The notes beneath the pieces are model-generated. The model saw nothing but the letters and a program-made list of their open reading frames with translations. It was not told the DNA's origin and made no database searches. From Saturnia japonica (taxonomy: Eukaryota; Arthropoda; Insecta; Lepidoptera; Saturniidae): DNA of 64,000 bases. Shown piece after piece: positions 11,899 to 22,368 of the stretch; position 1 is the stretch's first letter, and every line of letters starts with the position of its first letter. Where the stretch lies: NCBI GenBank assembly GCA_033032175.1, contig CM065310.1:8804001-8868000 (forward strand), read 5' to 3'. The position numbers and the translations under genes were made by a program.

Positions 11899-13079
11899 AA
11901 GAGGAAGTGGGGCAGCTTGATACAGAAAAATTCAATGTATTATTTGGTGCATGAAAAATTAGTAAAAAATGAAGTTTGTATCATTGTGCCTCGTATGTGG
12001 GGCACTTTGGTAGGAAATTATATGTATGTATGTATGTATGGATATAATGCTTAAATTACAAAATGTTATGAAAATAACATTTAATTGTTGAAGATTATTC
12101 GGTGTTATATTAAGACTGTTAATAAAACAAAAATTATGTTTCTTAAAGTTTTATCTTTTAAATACAAAACTATGGTAAACATGGTAGTATGAATTTATTA
12201 AACAAACAAAAAAATGATATATTGACAGTCAAACTTGCATTAGTGGCAGCAGTTCCAGTAACAAGCTGAGCTCTCTTCAGTAATAACAATTTCCTAATGA
12301 GACCTCAATTTATACTGGTATTATTCCAACGTTGTGTGGTTGAGCATATTAGTGTATATTATATGCGCTTAAATTAATTCAAAAAATATATAAGAACAAA
12401 GTTTAAGATGTCTCCTTTGAAAAATGAGTATCTATATACAAAATCACAGTTATTAACAGTAAAACCAGCGTTTGAATTTTCTTCCATAACTTATTAGATC
12501 TAGGTTTTTCCCTTAGATAAAGGGTCGTTTTCAGTTGGGAATGTTTCATTTTCTCCAGAATTTTCAGCAGCATCATTAAATACACTAATATGAGTGTTCA
12601 TAAAGAATACTTTTTGTGTATTTACCGAATTTATCACATTCGTACCGTTTACTGGAACGTAATTGACACGTATCAATGTGCCCCGTGTCAATACACGATG
12701 TACCAATGTGCCCCAGCAGAATTTTGAAAAATTGAAAAAAAAAGCTATAAAACTATCTAACACGTTAAAAAATATTTCTATTGCTGACTATTGAATGGAT
12801 TAACTAACGATTGGCAAGTTTAAATCCTAATGATATCATATAAAACATCAGAGAAATACTTTTACATATTTAAGTATTTAATTGGTCGCTCTCAAAACAT
12901 ACGTTCTCTGTTCAAACGCCAACAGTTAACAAGCGGTCAGTGTGGTTACAACTGTGGTACTAAGACATGTGTATATACAGGTTTTAGTTTTGTTGAGTCA
13001 CTAATAGTGTTTCTTAATATTGAGATATTGTTGGTGTATCAAAGTGCCCCTTGTATCGAAATACCCCACTTCCCCCTAT
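11899..13079. mobile_element. nonautonomous TIR DNA element with repeated GGGGCAC motif
   Basis: The two ends are inverted copies. The left reads GAGGAAGTGGGGCAGCTTGA and the right, on the opposite strand, reads TAGGGGGAAGTGGGG followed by ATTTCGATAC. A 15-bp motif, consensus GGGGCACWTTGRTAC, occurs at 11909-11923, 11999-12012, 12670-12684 (-), 12700-12714 (-) and 13036-13050 (-), with a degenerate copy at 11978-11990 (-). Such subterminal repeats are usual where a transposase binds. No transposase is recognisable inside. A 12500-12763 minus-strand frame only translates the motif itself. A TA duplication is possible but not certain, and the family is unknown to me. Confidence 0.6.
12021..12038. 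repeat. (GTAT)n microsatellite
   Basis: A short tetranucleotide repeat ATGTATGTATGTATG inside the TIR element. Confidence 0.8.
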
Positions 13080-13975
13080 ACTTTAATTACTTAAGAACTT
13101 ACTAGGAGATTACTTAGCGAATTAAATGTGGGTACGGCGAAATGTTAAAGGATTTTAAAATCGTTTTATGACAACATTTTTCAACGATACACTGGCTTAA
13201 CTACCATAAAAGCTCTGAGATTATGCGGCCGCGCCGACTATGGTAGTTTGGCTTGGAATCTAATTATCTAGGCACTATGGAACTTGGCTATACGAAGATG
13301 GAAACAAACTAATACCGCTATTAAGTAACTGCGTAGTTCAACATAATATACTCATTAAATCACAAAACTGTCAAGTTAGGAGTAAATGAAATAAATACCT
13401 ACATACAATATAAATCGAAACAAGAAAAATAACTTCTATGATTTTGAAGAGTTTTCTGGAATATATATATATCTTCGAAGATCAAGGTCCGATGCCAGTG
13501 AAATTAAAATGCGACCACACTCAAGGTATCCCCTTTTGAATAAAAAAAAAATCATCTAAATCGGTTTATAAACAAAGAGGGTAGGTATGGCTGAACATTC
13601 GTAATAATATATATATATATATATACAATCGAATTGAGAACACTCATTTTTTGAAGTCGGTCAAAAATTTTTGGTAATAGCGTAAATGTTAATAATGGAT
13701 GATTTTGTAAACATTAAAACGCCAATAAAGTAATTAACTACATAGCGTTTTCCCAATAAAAAACATGTGCACAATATGAAATTAAAATAACGTCAAGTCC
13801 ACAACAATTTTTATGTTCATGTATATAGGCTAACGTGCCGTGCGCACAGCTTGCGTCTGAGTATCTACATGTCCGGCTTTCTGCCTACGATTTGTCCCAA
13901 GAAAAATATTACGTCATCTCACCTTTTGTAAAAAACCGTATAATTAATTTTTAGTTGATGTAACAATTAATTATT
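13080..13975. other. intergenic DNA, no gene seen
   Basis: AT-rich, with a TA run at about 13605-13624. About 13470-13680 has a repeat-like phrase (AAATCGGTTTATAAACAAAG, then TTTGAAGTCGGTC) of retroposon type. There is no coding signal. Confidence 0.4.
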
Positions 13976-14315
13976 AATCAGAATGTTCTTCTTCTTCTTC
14001 TTCCTAACTTGGCAACCGGTCCTCTTTAATGAAGACCATTACTGCCATTATCGAGTGAATTATATTGTCAAGTGTTATGACGACTTAGTATCCTAACAAG
14101 ATGGTGGCTCCCTTGTTAGAACTTTCTAGGAAATTTTTGTGGGATCTCGGAATGAATGCTTTCAGCTTATATTTATAATCCACCTCATTTATGCACAAAA
14201 CCAAACTATATCACGCAAAACGCCACCAATATTACATAATATAGGGTCAAAAATCTAAGTAAATGAATTAAAAATAACAAACACAACATGTCACTTCAAG
14301 ATCCCGCCAAAAACT

Positions 14316-14449
14316 TGTAGCGTTATCATTAATGTTTAATGTTGTACTTGTGCATTGTGTGCACGGACAGTCCAGTCTCGGTCGGTATAATACAGAAATA
14401 AACAATTTAATTTGGAACGATTGTTTCATATTTACTTCCAAACTGGTAA
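14316..14449 (+). repeat. 5' LTR (134 bp)
   Basis: Starts TGTAGCGTTATCATTAATG and ends CCAAACTGGTAA. It carries a TATA-like GGTATAATACAG and the poly(A) signal AATAAA (in CAGAAATAAACAA). The 3' LTR differs early on (GCATCA versus GCGTTA) and at GGAATAATA versus GGTATAATA. Its 3' limit is uncertain by one or two bases because of an A-run. Confidence 0.85.
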
Positions 14450-14459
14450 ACCTTCAAAT

Positions 14460-14478
14460 TGGTGACCACCCGACGTGA
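14460..14478 (+). promoter_or_regulatory. primer-binding site, tRNA-Trp-like
   Basis: TGGTGACCACCCGACGTGA lies about 10 bp after the 5' LTR. It is close to the complement of the tRNA-Trp 3' end used by CsRn1-clade elements, with one extra base. The tRNA identity is from memory of the family and was not searched. Confidence 0.6.
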
Positions 14479-14594
14479 TTTTTAAACGTGCCGATTTTTA
14501 TGTGTGCCGACAACCGAGTTACGTAACATTATTTTTTTTTCCTGTCAAGTTTCATCAAAACATTTAGTGATCTGTACGTTAAATATTTTAAATA

Positions 14595-15334
14595 ATGACT
14601 CAACCGGAGCCGGAAATTACCAACGTAGATGTAGCTCAGATTACAGTTTCTTCGCGAATACCAGATTTATTCGGGTTGAAGCAGTTTTATATAGCCAGAG
14701 ACTATCTGACGAAGCGAAATATCATCTTGTCTTGCTAAGTTGGGAAAACAAGTTGTTCAGCAGGTGACCGATATTCTGTTGAAACCACCTGATCAAGAGA
14801 AATATGAAACTCTGAAAACTAGGCTCTTAGCAATTTATGAAGAATCAGAAACTCGTCGACTTCAAAAGCTTATTGGCGAAATTGATCTCGGAGATCAAAA
14901 GCCGTCACAGTTACTGCACCGTATGAAAGACTTGGCTAGAAACAAGATTTCGGATGACACAATACTAATTTTGTGGAAAAACCATCTGCCTGCATCGGTA
15001 CGTGCGGTCCTGGTCGTCACGGAAAGCAAGGATCTCAGCATCCTGGCGACTATTGCAGATAAAGTCATGGAGTCGACCAAATCTGTTACTGTAGCGGAAG
15101 TTAGTTCTTCTTGTTCAGATACCGCTACCCTGCTGACAGAAATAGCGAAAATCAACGTCCGACTCAATGAGATACAGTTCCAGTCCTCATCAAGGTCACG
15201 AGGTCGCGGAAGGTACACCTCGTCGCACATCCTGCTTCCGAGGAATGGCTGTGTTTTTACCATTTTAAATATAAAGATCAAGCACATAAATGCTTACAAC
15301 CCTGCGCTTGGAAAAAAACTGAACAGCAGGTAAA
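14595..15334 (+). pseudogene. retrotransposon gag remnant
   Basis: The start is at ATG 14595 (MTQPEPEI). A deletion with frameshift lies between about 14680 and 14740, after which the frame 14740-15333 holds the capsid-like part (QQVTDILLKPPDQEKYETLK, then ETRRLQKLIG and LGDQKPSQLLHRM). At 15240-15311, in a different frame, is a Cys/His cluster (LCFYH...HKCLQPCAW). It differs from the standard CCHC knuckle and resembles the CHCC-type finger of CsRn1 elements. The frame breaks mean that no full Gag can be made. Confidence 0.75.
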
Positions 15335-15399
15335 CTAAAATCCGTGCAGTCGAATTCGGCGGACAACTGCATCGGAATCGCAAACCACCGCCTGTGTGT

Positions 15400-16015
15400 T
15401 ACAGATAAGTTAAGTTGCTTAAATTTTTTAATAGGTACGGCGGCAAATATTTCTGTTCTACCCCGACACTAAGTTCGTAGAAACCAGTTAAACAGTGAGT
15501 GCACAGACTATACGTTATTTGCTGCTAATGGCACAAAAATTAAGACATACGGTATTAAAAGTTTACAATTAGATTTAGGGTTACGTCGCGCATTGCGTTG
15601 GACATTTGTAATTGCTGATGTTCGACAGCCTATTTTAGGCGCTGATTTTTTATCTCATTATAAGTTAATAGTAGATTTAAGTTCACGTAGACTAATCGAT
15701 CAAATTACGAATTTAAATGTGTTAACTGCTATCGTCAGTTGTAACGAAAAATCAATTAATACTATTGATGAATGTCACCCTTTTTACGATTTACTGTCAA
15801 AATATCCTGATATTACGAAGCCCGTTTCATTTAAAGAATCACCGGAACACTCTGTTTACCATCATATCGAAACCAACGGACCACCTGTACATGCTAGGGC
15901 AAGGCCGTTGCCTCCACACCAGTATGCCAAGGTAAAGAAGAATTTAGAATTATGCAGGAGATGGGGATTTGTAGATCGTCGAAAGGTGCGTAGGCGAGCC
16001 CCTTACATGTGGTAG
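15400..16015 (+). pseudogene. retrotransposon protease remnant and start of RT
   Basis: The retropepsin flap and C-terminal part is clear (QPILGADFLSHYKLIVDL at about 15625). The position of the catalytic triad at 15434-15445 reads Gly-Thr-Ala-Ala, followed by NISVLP, so the active-site Asp is gone. A stop follows near 15470-15480. The RT N-terminus follows (PEHSVYHHIET, ARARPLPPHQYAKVKKNLE) up to about 16015, where the frame shifts before the RT core. Confidence 0.75.
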
Positions 16016-17755
16016 CAAAAAAAGATGGCCAAATTCGACCCTGTGGGGATTATAGAGCTCTTAATGCAATCACGAAACCAGACCGATACCCTATACCGCG
16101 TCTTCATGATTTTACATATTTACTAGCGGACAAAAAGGTATTTTCGCATATAGATATAAACCGAGCATATCATTGTATCAGAGTAATCCCAGAGGATGTG
16201 GAGAAAATAGCCATCATAACACCATTTGGCCTTTACGAATTCCCGTGTATGAGTTTCGGTTTACGGAATGCCGCACAAACTTTTCAACGGTTTATGAATC
16301 ACACAGTGTTGGAAGGTCTAGATTATTTATATACCTATATCGATGACGTCATCATTTCTAGTGAATCTATGTCTATGCATAAGTTACATTTAAACGAAGT
16401 GTTTGACAGACTAAATAAATTCGGTATAACAATAAATTTAAACAAATGTACATTCGGTCAATCTAAAATTGAGTTCCTAGGATATGAAGTGTCTACCGAA
16501 GGGATCCGTCCTCTTCAGCAGAAAATAGATGCAATTAGCTCTTTCCCGAAAACCGAAACCGTCGATCAACTAAGACGATTTTTAGGTATGATTAATTTTT
16601 ACCGTTTACATTTACCTAATGCAGTAGAGTACCAATCCGAACTAAATAAGTATTTAGTTAAGTCTAAAAAAAATGACGAATCTAAAATTAATTGGACAGA
16701 GAAATCAAATGAAGTATTTGTAAAATGTAAGTTGAGTTTGCAACGCGCAGTCAGCCTAACGTACCCGAAACCCGATACGCCGCTTGCACTCATGACGGAT
16801 GCCTCAGATACTTGTGTAGGTGCTATTTTGCAACACTATACAGATAACGCATGGAAGCCGTTAGGTTATTTTTCTAAGAAAATGACAGCTTCGCAGACTA
16901 AATATAGTACTTATGACAGAGAATTATTAGCAGTATATCTAGCAATTAAGTATTTTAGGAATATGGTTGAAGGACGAAATTTAGTATTTTATACAGATCA
17001 TAAACCATTAACCTTTGCTTTTTCAAAGATAGGCAGTGTAAATGAATTACCACGACGCGTTAGACAATTATTATACATCAGTGAGTTTACTACGTGCATA
17101 AAACATATTCAATGCGATAAAAATGTTGTAGCGGACGCGCTATCGCGAGTAGAGTCAAATTCCGTTCCCACCTTACTTAATTACGCTGAAATCGCGCAAG
17201 CTCAAGCCAGTGACGAGGTACTTGTTGACCTACGTAAGCATTCAAACAAATGGAATTTTAAAGAGATACTGTTACCGGGGAGTGATCTACCTATTGTGTG
17301 CGAAATGACCACACAACGAGCCAGGCCATATTTGCCACAACAATTCAGACGACTAGCTTTTGACTCTGTTCATAATATTAGCCATCCAGGGATCCGAACT
17401 TCGCGAAAGCTTGTTAAAGAAAGATTTTTCTGGGTAAATATGAACAGTGACGTAGGCAAATGGGCTAAGTCGTGCATTAAGTGTCAGCGTGTGAAGGTTC
17501 ATAGACATGTAAAATTAGAGTTAGGAAATTTTCCACTAGCTGAAAGATTCATGCATATACATGTAGACATAGTAGGTCCTTTGCCAATTTCATTGCAAGA
17601 TTTTAGGTATCTTGTTACTATTATTGATAGACAGACTGGTTGGCCCAAAGCATTTCCGGTTAGAGATATCATAGCAGAAACCATAGCTAAGGTTATTTTT
17701 GAAGGCTGGATACCACGTTTTGGCTGACCTGCTAAGCTGACAAGCGATCAGGGCA
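16009..17755 (+). pseudogene. retrotransposon pol: reverse transcriptase, RNase H, integrase N-part
   Basis: The long open frame carries RT blocks (CGDYRALNAITKPDRYPIPR, HIDINRAYHCI, FGLRNAAQTFQRFM) and the catalytic YIDDV at 16336-16350. RNase H follows (LMTDASDTCVGAILQ at about 16791, STYDRELLAV, YTDHKPL). The integrase zinc domain has its two His (SVHNISHPGIRTSRK) and two Cys (CIKCQRV), then the first catalytic Asp in HVDIVGPL (about 17561). A TGA at 17725-17727 interrupts the chain just before the second catalytic region (TSDQGRQFES). Enzymatic motifs up to that point are intact, although the chain is truncated. Confidence 0.88.
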
Positions 17756-18512
17756 GACAATTTGAAAGTAACGTTTTAAAGAACTAATGAAATGTTTAGG
17801 TATAAATAAAACGCGTACCACACCCTACCACCCTCAATGTATCGGTATGGTTGAGAGATGGCACAGGTCTCTCAAAGCTGCATTTATGGCAAGATTAGAT
17901 TCCAGTACATGGGTAGAAAAATTACCCATAGTCTTGTTAGGACTACGAGTAGCACAAAGGAATGACACTAGTGTTAGTGCCGCGGAAATGACTTACGGAC
18001 AAACACTTATATTGCCCGGAGATTTTTTTAATATAGATAGTAATAGTAATATTAGTAACCATTGTGAATACGTCGAACACCTTCGCAAAATGATAGGTAA
18101 CTAGAAACCGAAACCGATAACGCATAAAGACTCTCGTACATTATTCGTATATCCGGAGTTAAGTAAATGCGAACATGTTTTCGTGCGAAGCGATTTAGTT
18201 AAAAAACCATTACAACCACCTTACGATGGACCATTTAAAATTTTAGATAGGAAAAATAAGGTATATTTAGTGCGAATGTCAGGTCGAGACGCATATATTT
18301 CTGTAGATAGGTTAAAACCAGCATTTATGAACAAGGAAAATCTTAGTAGCAGTAATTTAGTTAAAAGTAACAAAGATAATAAGGATAAGATAGATAGTAG
18401 TATTAAGGATTCAACACAATTCACGAGCAAAGCGGATAGCGATAATCGCCCGCTCCGCTACATTACGCGTAGCGGCCGTATCGTAACAAAACCCGTACGA
18501 TTTCAAATTTAG
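17756..18512 (+). pseudogene. retrotransposon integrase C-terminal part
   Basis: After stops and a frameshift near 17784, the frame 17787-18104 continues the integrase core with the catalytic Glu in GMVERWHRSLKAAF. Another break lies near 18104. The last piece, about 18160-18512, holds a GPY/F-like module (PPYDGPFKILDRKNKVYLV) and a basic tail (RYITRSGRIVTKPVRF). Together these blocks complete a D,D,E integrase with a C-terminal DNA-binding module, split over three frames. Confidence 0.8.
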
Positions 18513-18631
18513 CAAGTAAATCATTAATTTGTTTGTTCTAATTATTTATTTTAAAATTTGCTATTTTATTTCGACACTCAAACTCTAATACTATTTCTAT
18601 TCAAACGTGTTATTTGTTATTTAAGTCAATT

Positions 18632-18916
18632 ATGGGAAATTATAATAGCAGAGACTCTAGCGAACATGTGGTGATAGCACAAGTTCAGGCTAACACCGCT
18701 GCCGTAGACGACAAGGTAAATAAATTCGGTTTAGTAGCTGTCGTCATATTGGGAGTTTTGTGCCTCATAATCACCTACATTATTATAAATCGCACCAAGG
18801 ACAGAATTAAAAAATGGATCCTCAAACAAGTCGCACGCGTCGCAATAAGGAATGTGCAGACTCAGGATTCTACGGGTGGAACCGTTACGAAACCACCTCG
18901 AGTAATAATTGCTTGA
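18632..18916 (+). CDS. extra small ORF after pol: N-myristoylation motif plus membrane segment
   Basis: An intact 94-codon frame starts at ATG 18632 and ends at TGA 18914-18916. It begins MGNYNSR, which fits the MGxxxS N-myristoylation pattern. One strongly hydrophobic segment spans about residues 33-52 (KFGLVAVVILGVLCLIITYI). A basic, amphipathic stretch follows (residues 56-73, with K/R at regular spacing), then a Thr/Pro-rich tail. It is too short for an envelope glycoprotein and has no signal peptide or cysteine pattern. It lies between the integrase and the 3' LTR, on the same strand. I do not recognise the family. It is the only intact frame left in a broken element. Confidence 0.6.
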   Translation: MGNYNSRDSSEHVVIAQVQANTAAVDDKVNKFGLVAVVILGVLCLIITYIIINRTKDRIKKWILKQVARVAIRNVQTQDSTGGTVTKPPRVIIA

Positions 18917-19280
18917 CGTTCGAAAATGCATTGCGCAAACACAATATGTATATTGGAACATAAGTGTTATTATTACTATATTTTTAAAAAAAACTACATT
19001 GTTATTTTTATTTTGTAATTTTTGTATTATCTTGGGAAAAATAATTTTTTTTAAATATGTAATATGATTTATTTTTTGTGTAAAACATTGTATTTCCTTA
19101 GTGAACGTTCATTCGTATTGTATTGTTTATACTAGGTATATATTCGCTTACGGATAGTAACGTCGTATTTTACCCCCATGGTATAATTTTGTAATTTTTA
19201 ATTAATTTTATAAATCAATAATTTTCCATTTTATATTTCTAATTGTTGTATTATATTTTTATTTTTTAAACTTTACATTT

Positions 19281-19293
19281 AAGGGGGGAATGA
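19281..19293 (+). promoter_or_regulatory. polypurine tract of LTR retrotransposon
   Basis: AAGGGGGGAATGA directly abuts the 3' LTR. This is the plus-strand primer position in LTR elements. Confidence 0.8.
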
Positions 19294-19427
19294 TGTAGCA
19301 TCATCATTAATGTTTAATGTTGTACTTGTGCATTGTGTGCACGGACAGTCCAGTCTCGGTCGGAATAATACAGAAATAAACAATTTAATTTGGAACGATT
19401 GTTTCATATTTACTTCCAAACTGGTAA
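19294..19427 (+). repeat. 3' LTR (134 bp)
   Basis: A near-identical copy of 14316-14449, followed by the AAACT duplication. It ends only about 240 bp before the start codon of the channel gene and is in the same orientation. Confidence 0.85.
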
Positions 19428-19668
19428 AAACTCAATCAGAATGTTCGTTCTCTATCAGAAACAGTTTTATTAAAGCGCCTACTGGATTAAAGTTTTTTCG
19501 CCAAAACCAACTAGATAATTGTGCATAATCTATATACCTCCTACGAACGGAAAACATAGATACTAGTAAAATATCTTCTACAAAAAATAATTAATGCGTA
19601 ATTTACTCGGGAATTACAAATAATTAACTCGGTTTAATACATTTTGTTTTCTCATGTAATTTTAAGCT

Positions 19669-22368
19669 ATGGATGAAGAAGAAGGTGAACCGGGATTAGA
19701 CATTTACAAGTACAGACGAAGAGAAGCTAGAGATGACCTTTTGTTGGAACCATCAGCAACAACACATCTTTCAGAAATTGAGGCTCGTAAAACATTCTCT
19801 AACGAAGAGAAGCGCCAAAGAACTTACGCTATATTGCAAGAAACTCGGACTGAATTTACTGACAACAAATTAAGGACAACTTTGCTGATTTACTCCAACC
19901 CTGCTTGGAAAGTTTTCATAATGACTGCTTTATTTACTTCCTATATTTTAGACACGTGTCTTTACACATTTTACTCTCCTAATAAGAGGCCAATATGGGG
20001 AATCGCAATGTTGATCTTCCTTAATTTCATTTTCATCTTTAACGTCGTTGTCGTTGTTGGATTGAAGTTCTTCAGGAAATGGAGAAAGATACTTAATCTT
20101 GTCGAACCTGATACGTTCAAAGTAATCCTAGATATTTTCCTAGCAGTTCCATACTCTTTTCTATACTTAATTAACATTGACCTATCGTTCAACTTTCATG
20201 CAATATCTCCCATAGTTGCAGCATTACGTGTGTATATGATCATTGAATATTTTTATAATAGATCATCACAAGCTGGAAGTAATCAATGGACAACATTTTT
20301 ATCCCAATATCTTATTCTATTCTTAATTTCTGTTCACACTTGGACCTGTGTTTGGTATCTCTTTTCCAATCGCAGTTTCGATTTACACAAAATTCGATCA
20401 TCATGGTCGCATGTAGCAATTTACCTTCCAACTGAAAGTACACTTGATTGGTATTATGTTTGTGCATATTGGTCAGTAATGTTTCTCACAACAAATGCTC
20501 TGGGGGACTTATATCCTGTAACGACTACTGAAAGGATTACAGGAATTTTAGGAATTTTGATAGGTTTTTTATTAACAACTGTGGTTTTTGTCGGGTCTCT
20601 GACTTCGCAGTTTATAACGGTAACAACAAGACGAGCCAAATACGTAAGAAGATTAAAAAAAATTAAAAATCATCTCAAATTAATCAAAATGGACACAGAA
20701 ACCACAAACCGTATTATCTGGTAAGTACCTATATATGAAAACATTATATAGTAGGTATATTCTTTAAAAATATAATAATTTAATTTCTATCAAAGGTATT
20801 ACGAGGATTTGTGGTATCAAAAATCAGGAGTATTTAAGCCGAAGTTAATGAAACTTCTTCCGTATCCCTTGCAAATGGAGATTTGTTATGATCTTAATGC
20901 TGTGCCACTTTATAGTTCGTTGATATTTAGAAAACTACCTGAAGCGTCCTTAAGAAGGCTATCCCTATATATGGCACATCAATTCTATTTACCAGGCGAT
21001 GTTGTTTATAGCCACAATCAGAACAAGACTATTATGGTAAATTTATATTTATATGTATATTAAATTTAAAAGCGAAAACCCACTCACTCATCACAAGATC
21101 TCGGAAATTATATGTTCGATTGACTTCTTTAGCACTTCACTAAGCTCACTAAGAACGGATTTAGGGAAATTCAACCTTTAAGGATGTAAAATAGGGGTTG
21201 AAAATTTGTATAGGGTGGGTGGAAGAACATTGTCTTTTGACTTGAAATTTTGTACTTAGACTCTTTATTTAAAAATAATGAAATACGTGTATCAGCATTT
21301 ATCAAAATTTATCAGTAAAGGGTGTATAAAAAAGTTGGATTACTAAAAATTTTCTTATAATTAAGCACACATAAAACATTGAAACACATATATCAGTTTT
21401 TTTTTTAAATTCATCACTTAAAATAAGGGTTGAAAATATGTATGATTAATAATTTTTTTATTGATAGCTATTAATTAACTACACGTAAACCACACAATAG
21501 TCTTCAAATATATAAAATGTAGATTTTTAAAAAAAATCTGCACCTAAATTAAAATAAGGAATGTAAGAAGATGGAGCATACTCTTTCATACAATCTTGGA
21601 CCTGGATTTAAGAGAGTTATAAGAATTTGAAAATGGTGTCAATTAATAAGCTAATACATAACCAAGAGACTAACGAAAATTATATGAATTTTAAGAATCT
21701 GAGAACAGAGTTATAAGATATTTCATAAAAGTTTAAAAATTACATGAAATAGTTGATGCATAGTTGATAGACTACTTACGAATAAAAATAAAATTACAGT
21801 ATGAAAATACATACTTCGTACCAAACGCGATCGGAGCCACGGGCACATCGCTAGTTTCATTATATAACTAGTATTTAAGTATACTATATTGTGTCGTAAT
21901 ACGCAAAGGCTTCCTTTATAGGTTTGCATTACCAGTGGAGTCCTTGAGTTACTGTCAGATGAAGATGATGAGACCCCAATGATTTCATTCACTAAAGGCA
22001 CAGTCTTAGGAGAAATATCTTTATTATTTAATATACCCGGTAAATTAATTCTGAATATTGTCTCAGTTGGTCTAGTTATATGTTATCTAGTATACATACA
22101 ATCATATTTTCAGCGAGATGCACAGTCAAAGCAGCAACATACGTTGAATGTCAAGTTTTAGAAAAAACCAAATTTATAAAACTCATGATCAAATACCCAG
22201 CCCTTGTTGATAAAGTACGCCAAGAACTTCTTGAACGAATTAAGAGGAGCCGACACAGAAAGCAAACACAGGGAGATCACGCGCCGTTGACGTTAAACAT
22301 TTACGCCTCTAAGAACCGTAAAAAAAGTAGTATCAAATGTCTCAAAGACAAACTGAGATATATTCAAG
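19669..22368 (+). other. channel repeat 1 (exons 1-4, residues 1-555)
   Basis: Exon 1 alone encodes the cytosolic N-terminus and all six membrane segments: S1 about 80-100, S2 110-132, S3 150-170, S4 178-195, S5 207-231, S6 289-317. S4 has few basic residues. The pore reads TTNALGDLYP (residues 274-283; LGD at 20500-20508), not the GYG of K+ channels. The C-linker starts in exon 2 (YYEDLWYQKSGVFKPKLM). The nucleotide-binding domain spans exons 2-4 (FYLPGDVVY, ITSGVLELL, GTVLGEISLL, ARCTVKAATYVE). Glu462 and Arg472 sit where the ribose- and phosphate-binding residues of the family lie, so this domain looks competent. Confidence 0.85.

Larger units (their letters stand above)
14316..19427 (+). 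mobile_element. CsRn1-type Ty3/gypsy LTR retrotransposon, degenerate
   Basis: Two 134-bp LTRs (14316-14449 and 19294-19427) differ at only a few positions. They are flanked by AAACT at 14311-14315 and 19428-19432. A primer-binding site follows the 5' LTR at about 14460-14478, and a purine tract AAGGGGGGAATGA (19281-19293) precedes the 3' LTR. Gene order is gag, protease, RT, RNase H, integrase, then an extra small ORF. The primer site resembling the tRNA-Trp 3' end, the very short LTRs and the unusual gag zinc motif are known traits of the CsRn1/Kabuki clade. The clade name is inference. Gag, protease and pol are all broken, so the element is not autonomous. Confidence 0.85.
13976..19446 (-). 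mobile_element. retroposon with (GAA)n tail, split near its 5' end by an LTR retrotransposon
   Basis: Positions about 13989-14315 match 51964-52284 over most of their length: CTTCTTCTTCTTCC at one end, AACTTGGCAACCGGTCCTC, then GATCCCGCCAAAAACT at the other. Read on the minus strand, the element ends in a GAA repeat, as many SINE/LINE-derived retroposons do. It is flanked by a 13-bp duplication AATCAGAATGTTC at 13976-13988 and 19434-19446. The right copy sits just beyond the LTR retrotransposon, so the retrotransposon jumped into the very edge of the older retroposon. The retroposon is about 330 bp and has no ORF. Confidence 0.7.

Noticed and set aside
12500..12763. Minus-strand 87-aa protein
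   Set aside because: The repeated wording in the translation comes from two copies of the GGGGCACWTTGRTAC motif. It has no domain and lies inside a TIR element.
8628..13624. CRISPR-like spaced repeats
   Set aside because: Only TA microsatellites and the TIR-element motif are present. Spacing and context do not fit, and the genome is eukaryotic.
18632..18916. Envelope gene of an infectious gypsy-type retrovirus
   Set aside because: Only 94 aa, with no signal peptide, furin-like site or ectodomain. The position fits an env but the content does not.
20809..21063. Independent 84-aa gene after channel exon 1
   Set aside because: It continues the C-linker and binding domain in frame once the 20721-20795 intron is removed. 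The apparent end is intron read-through.
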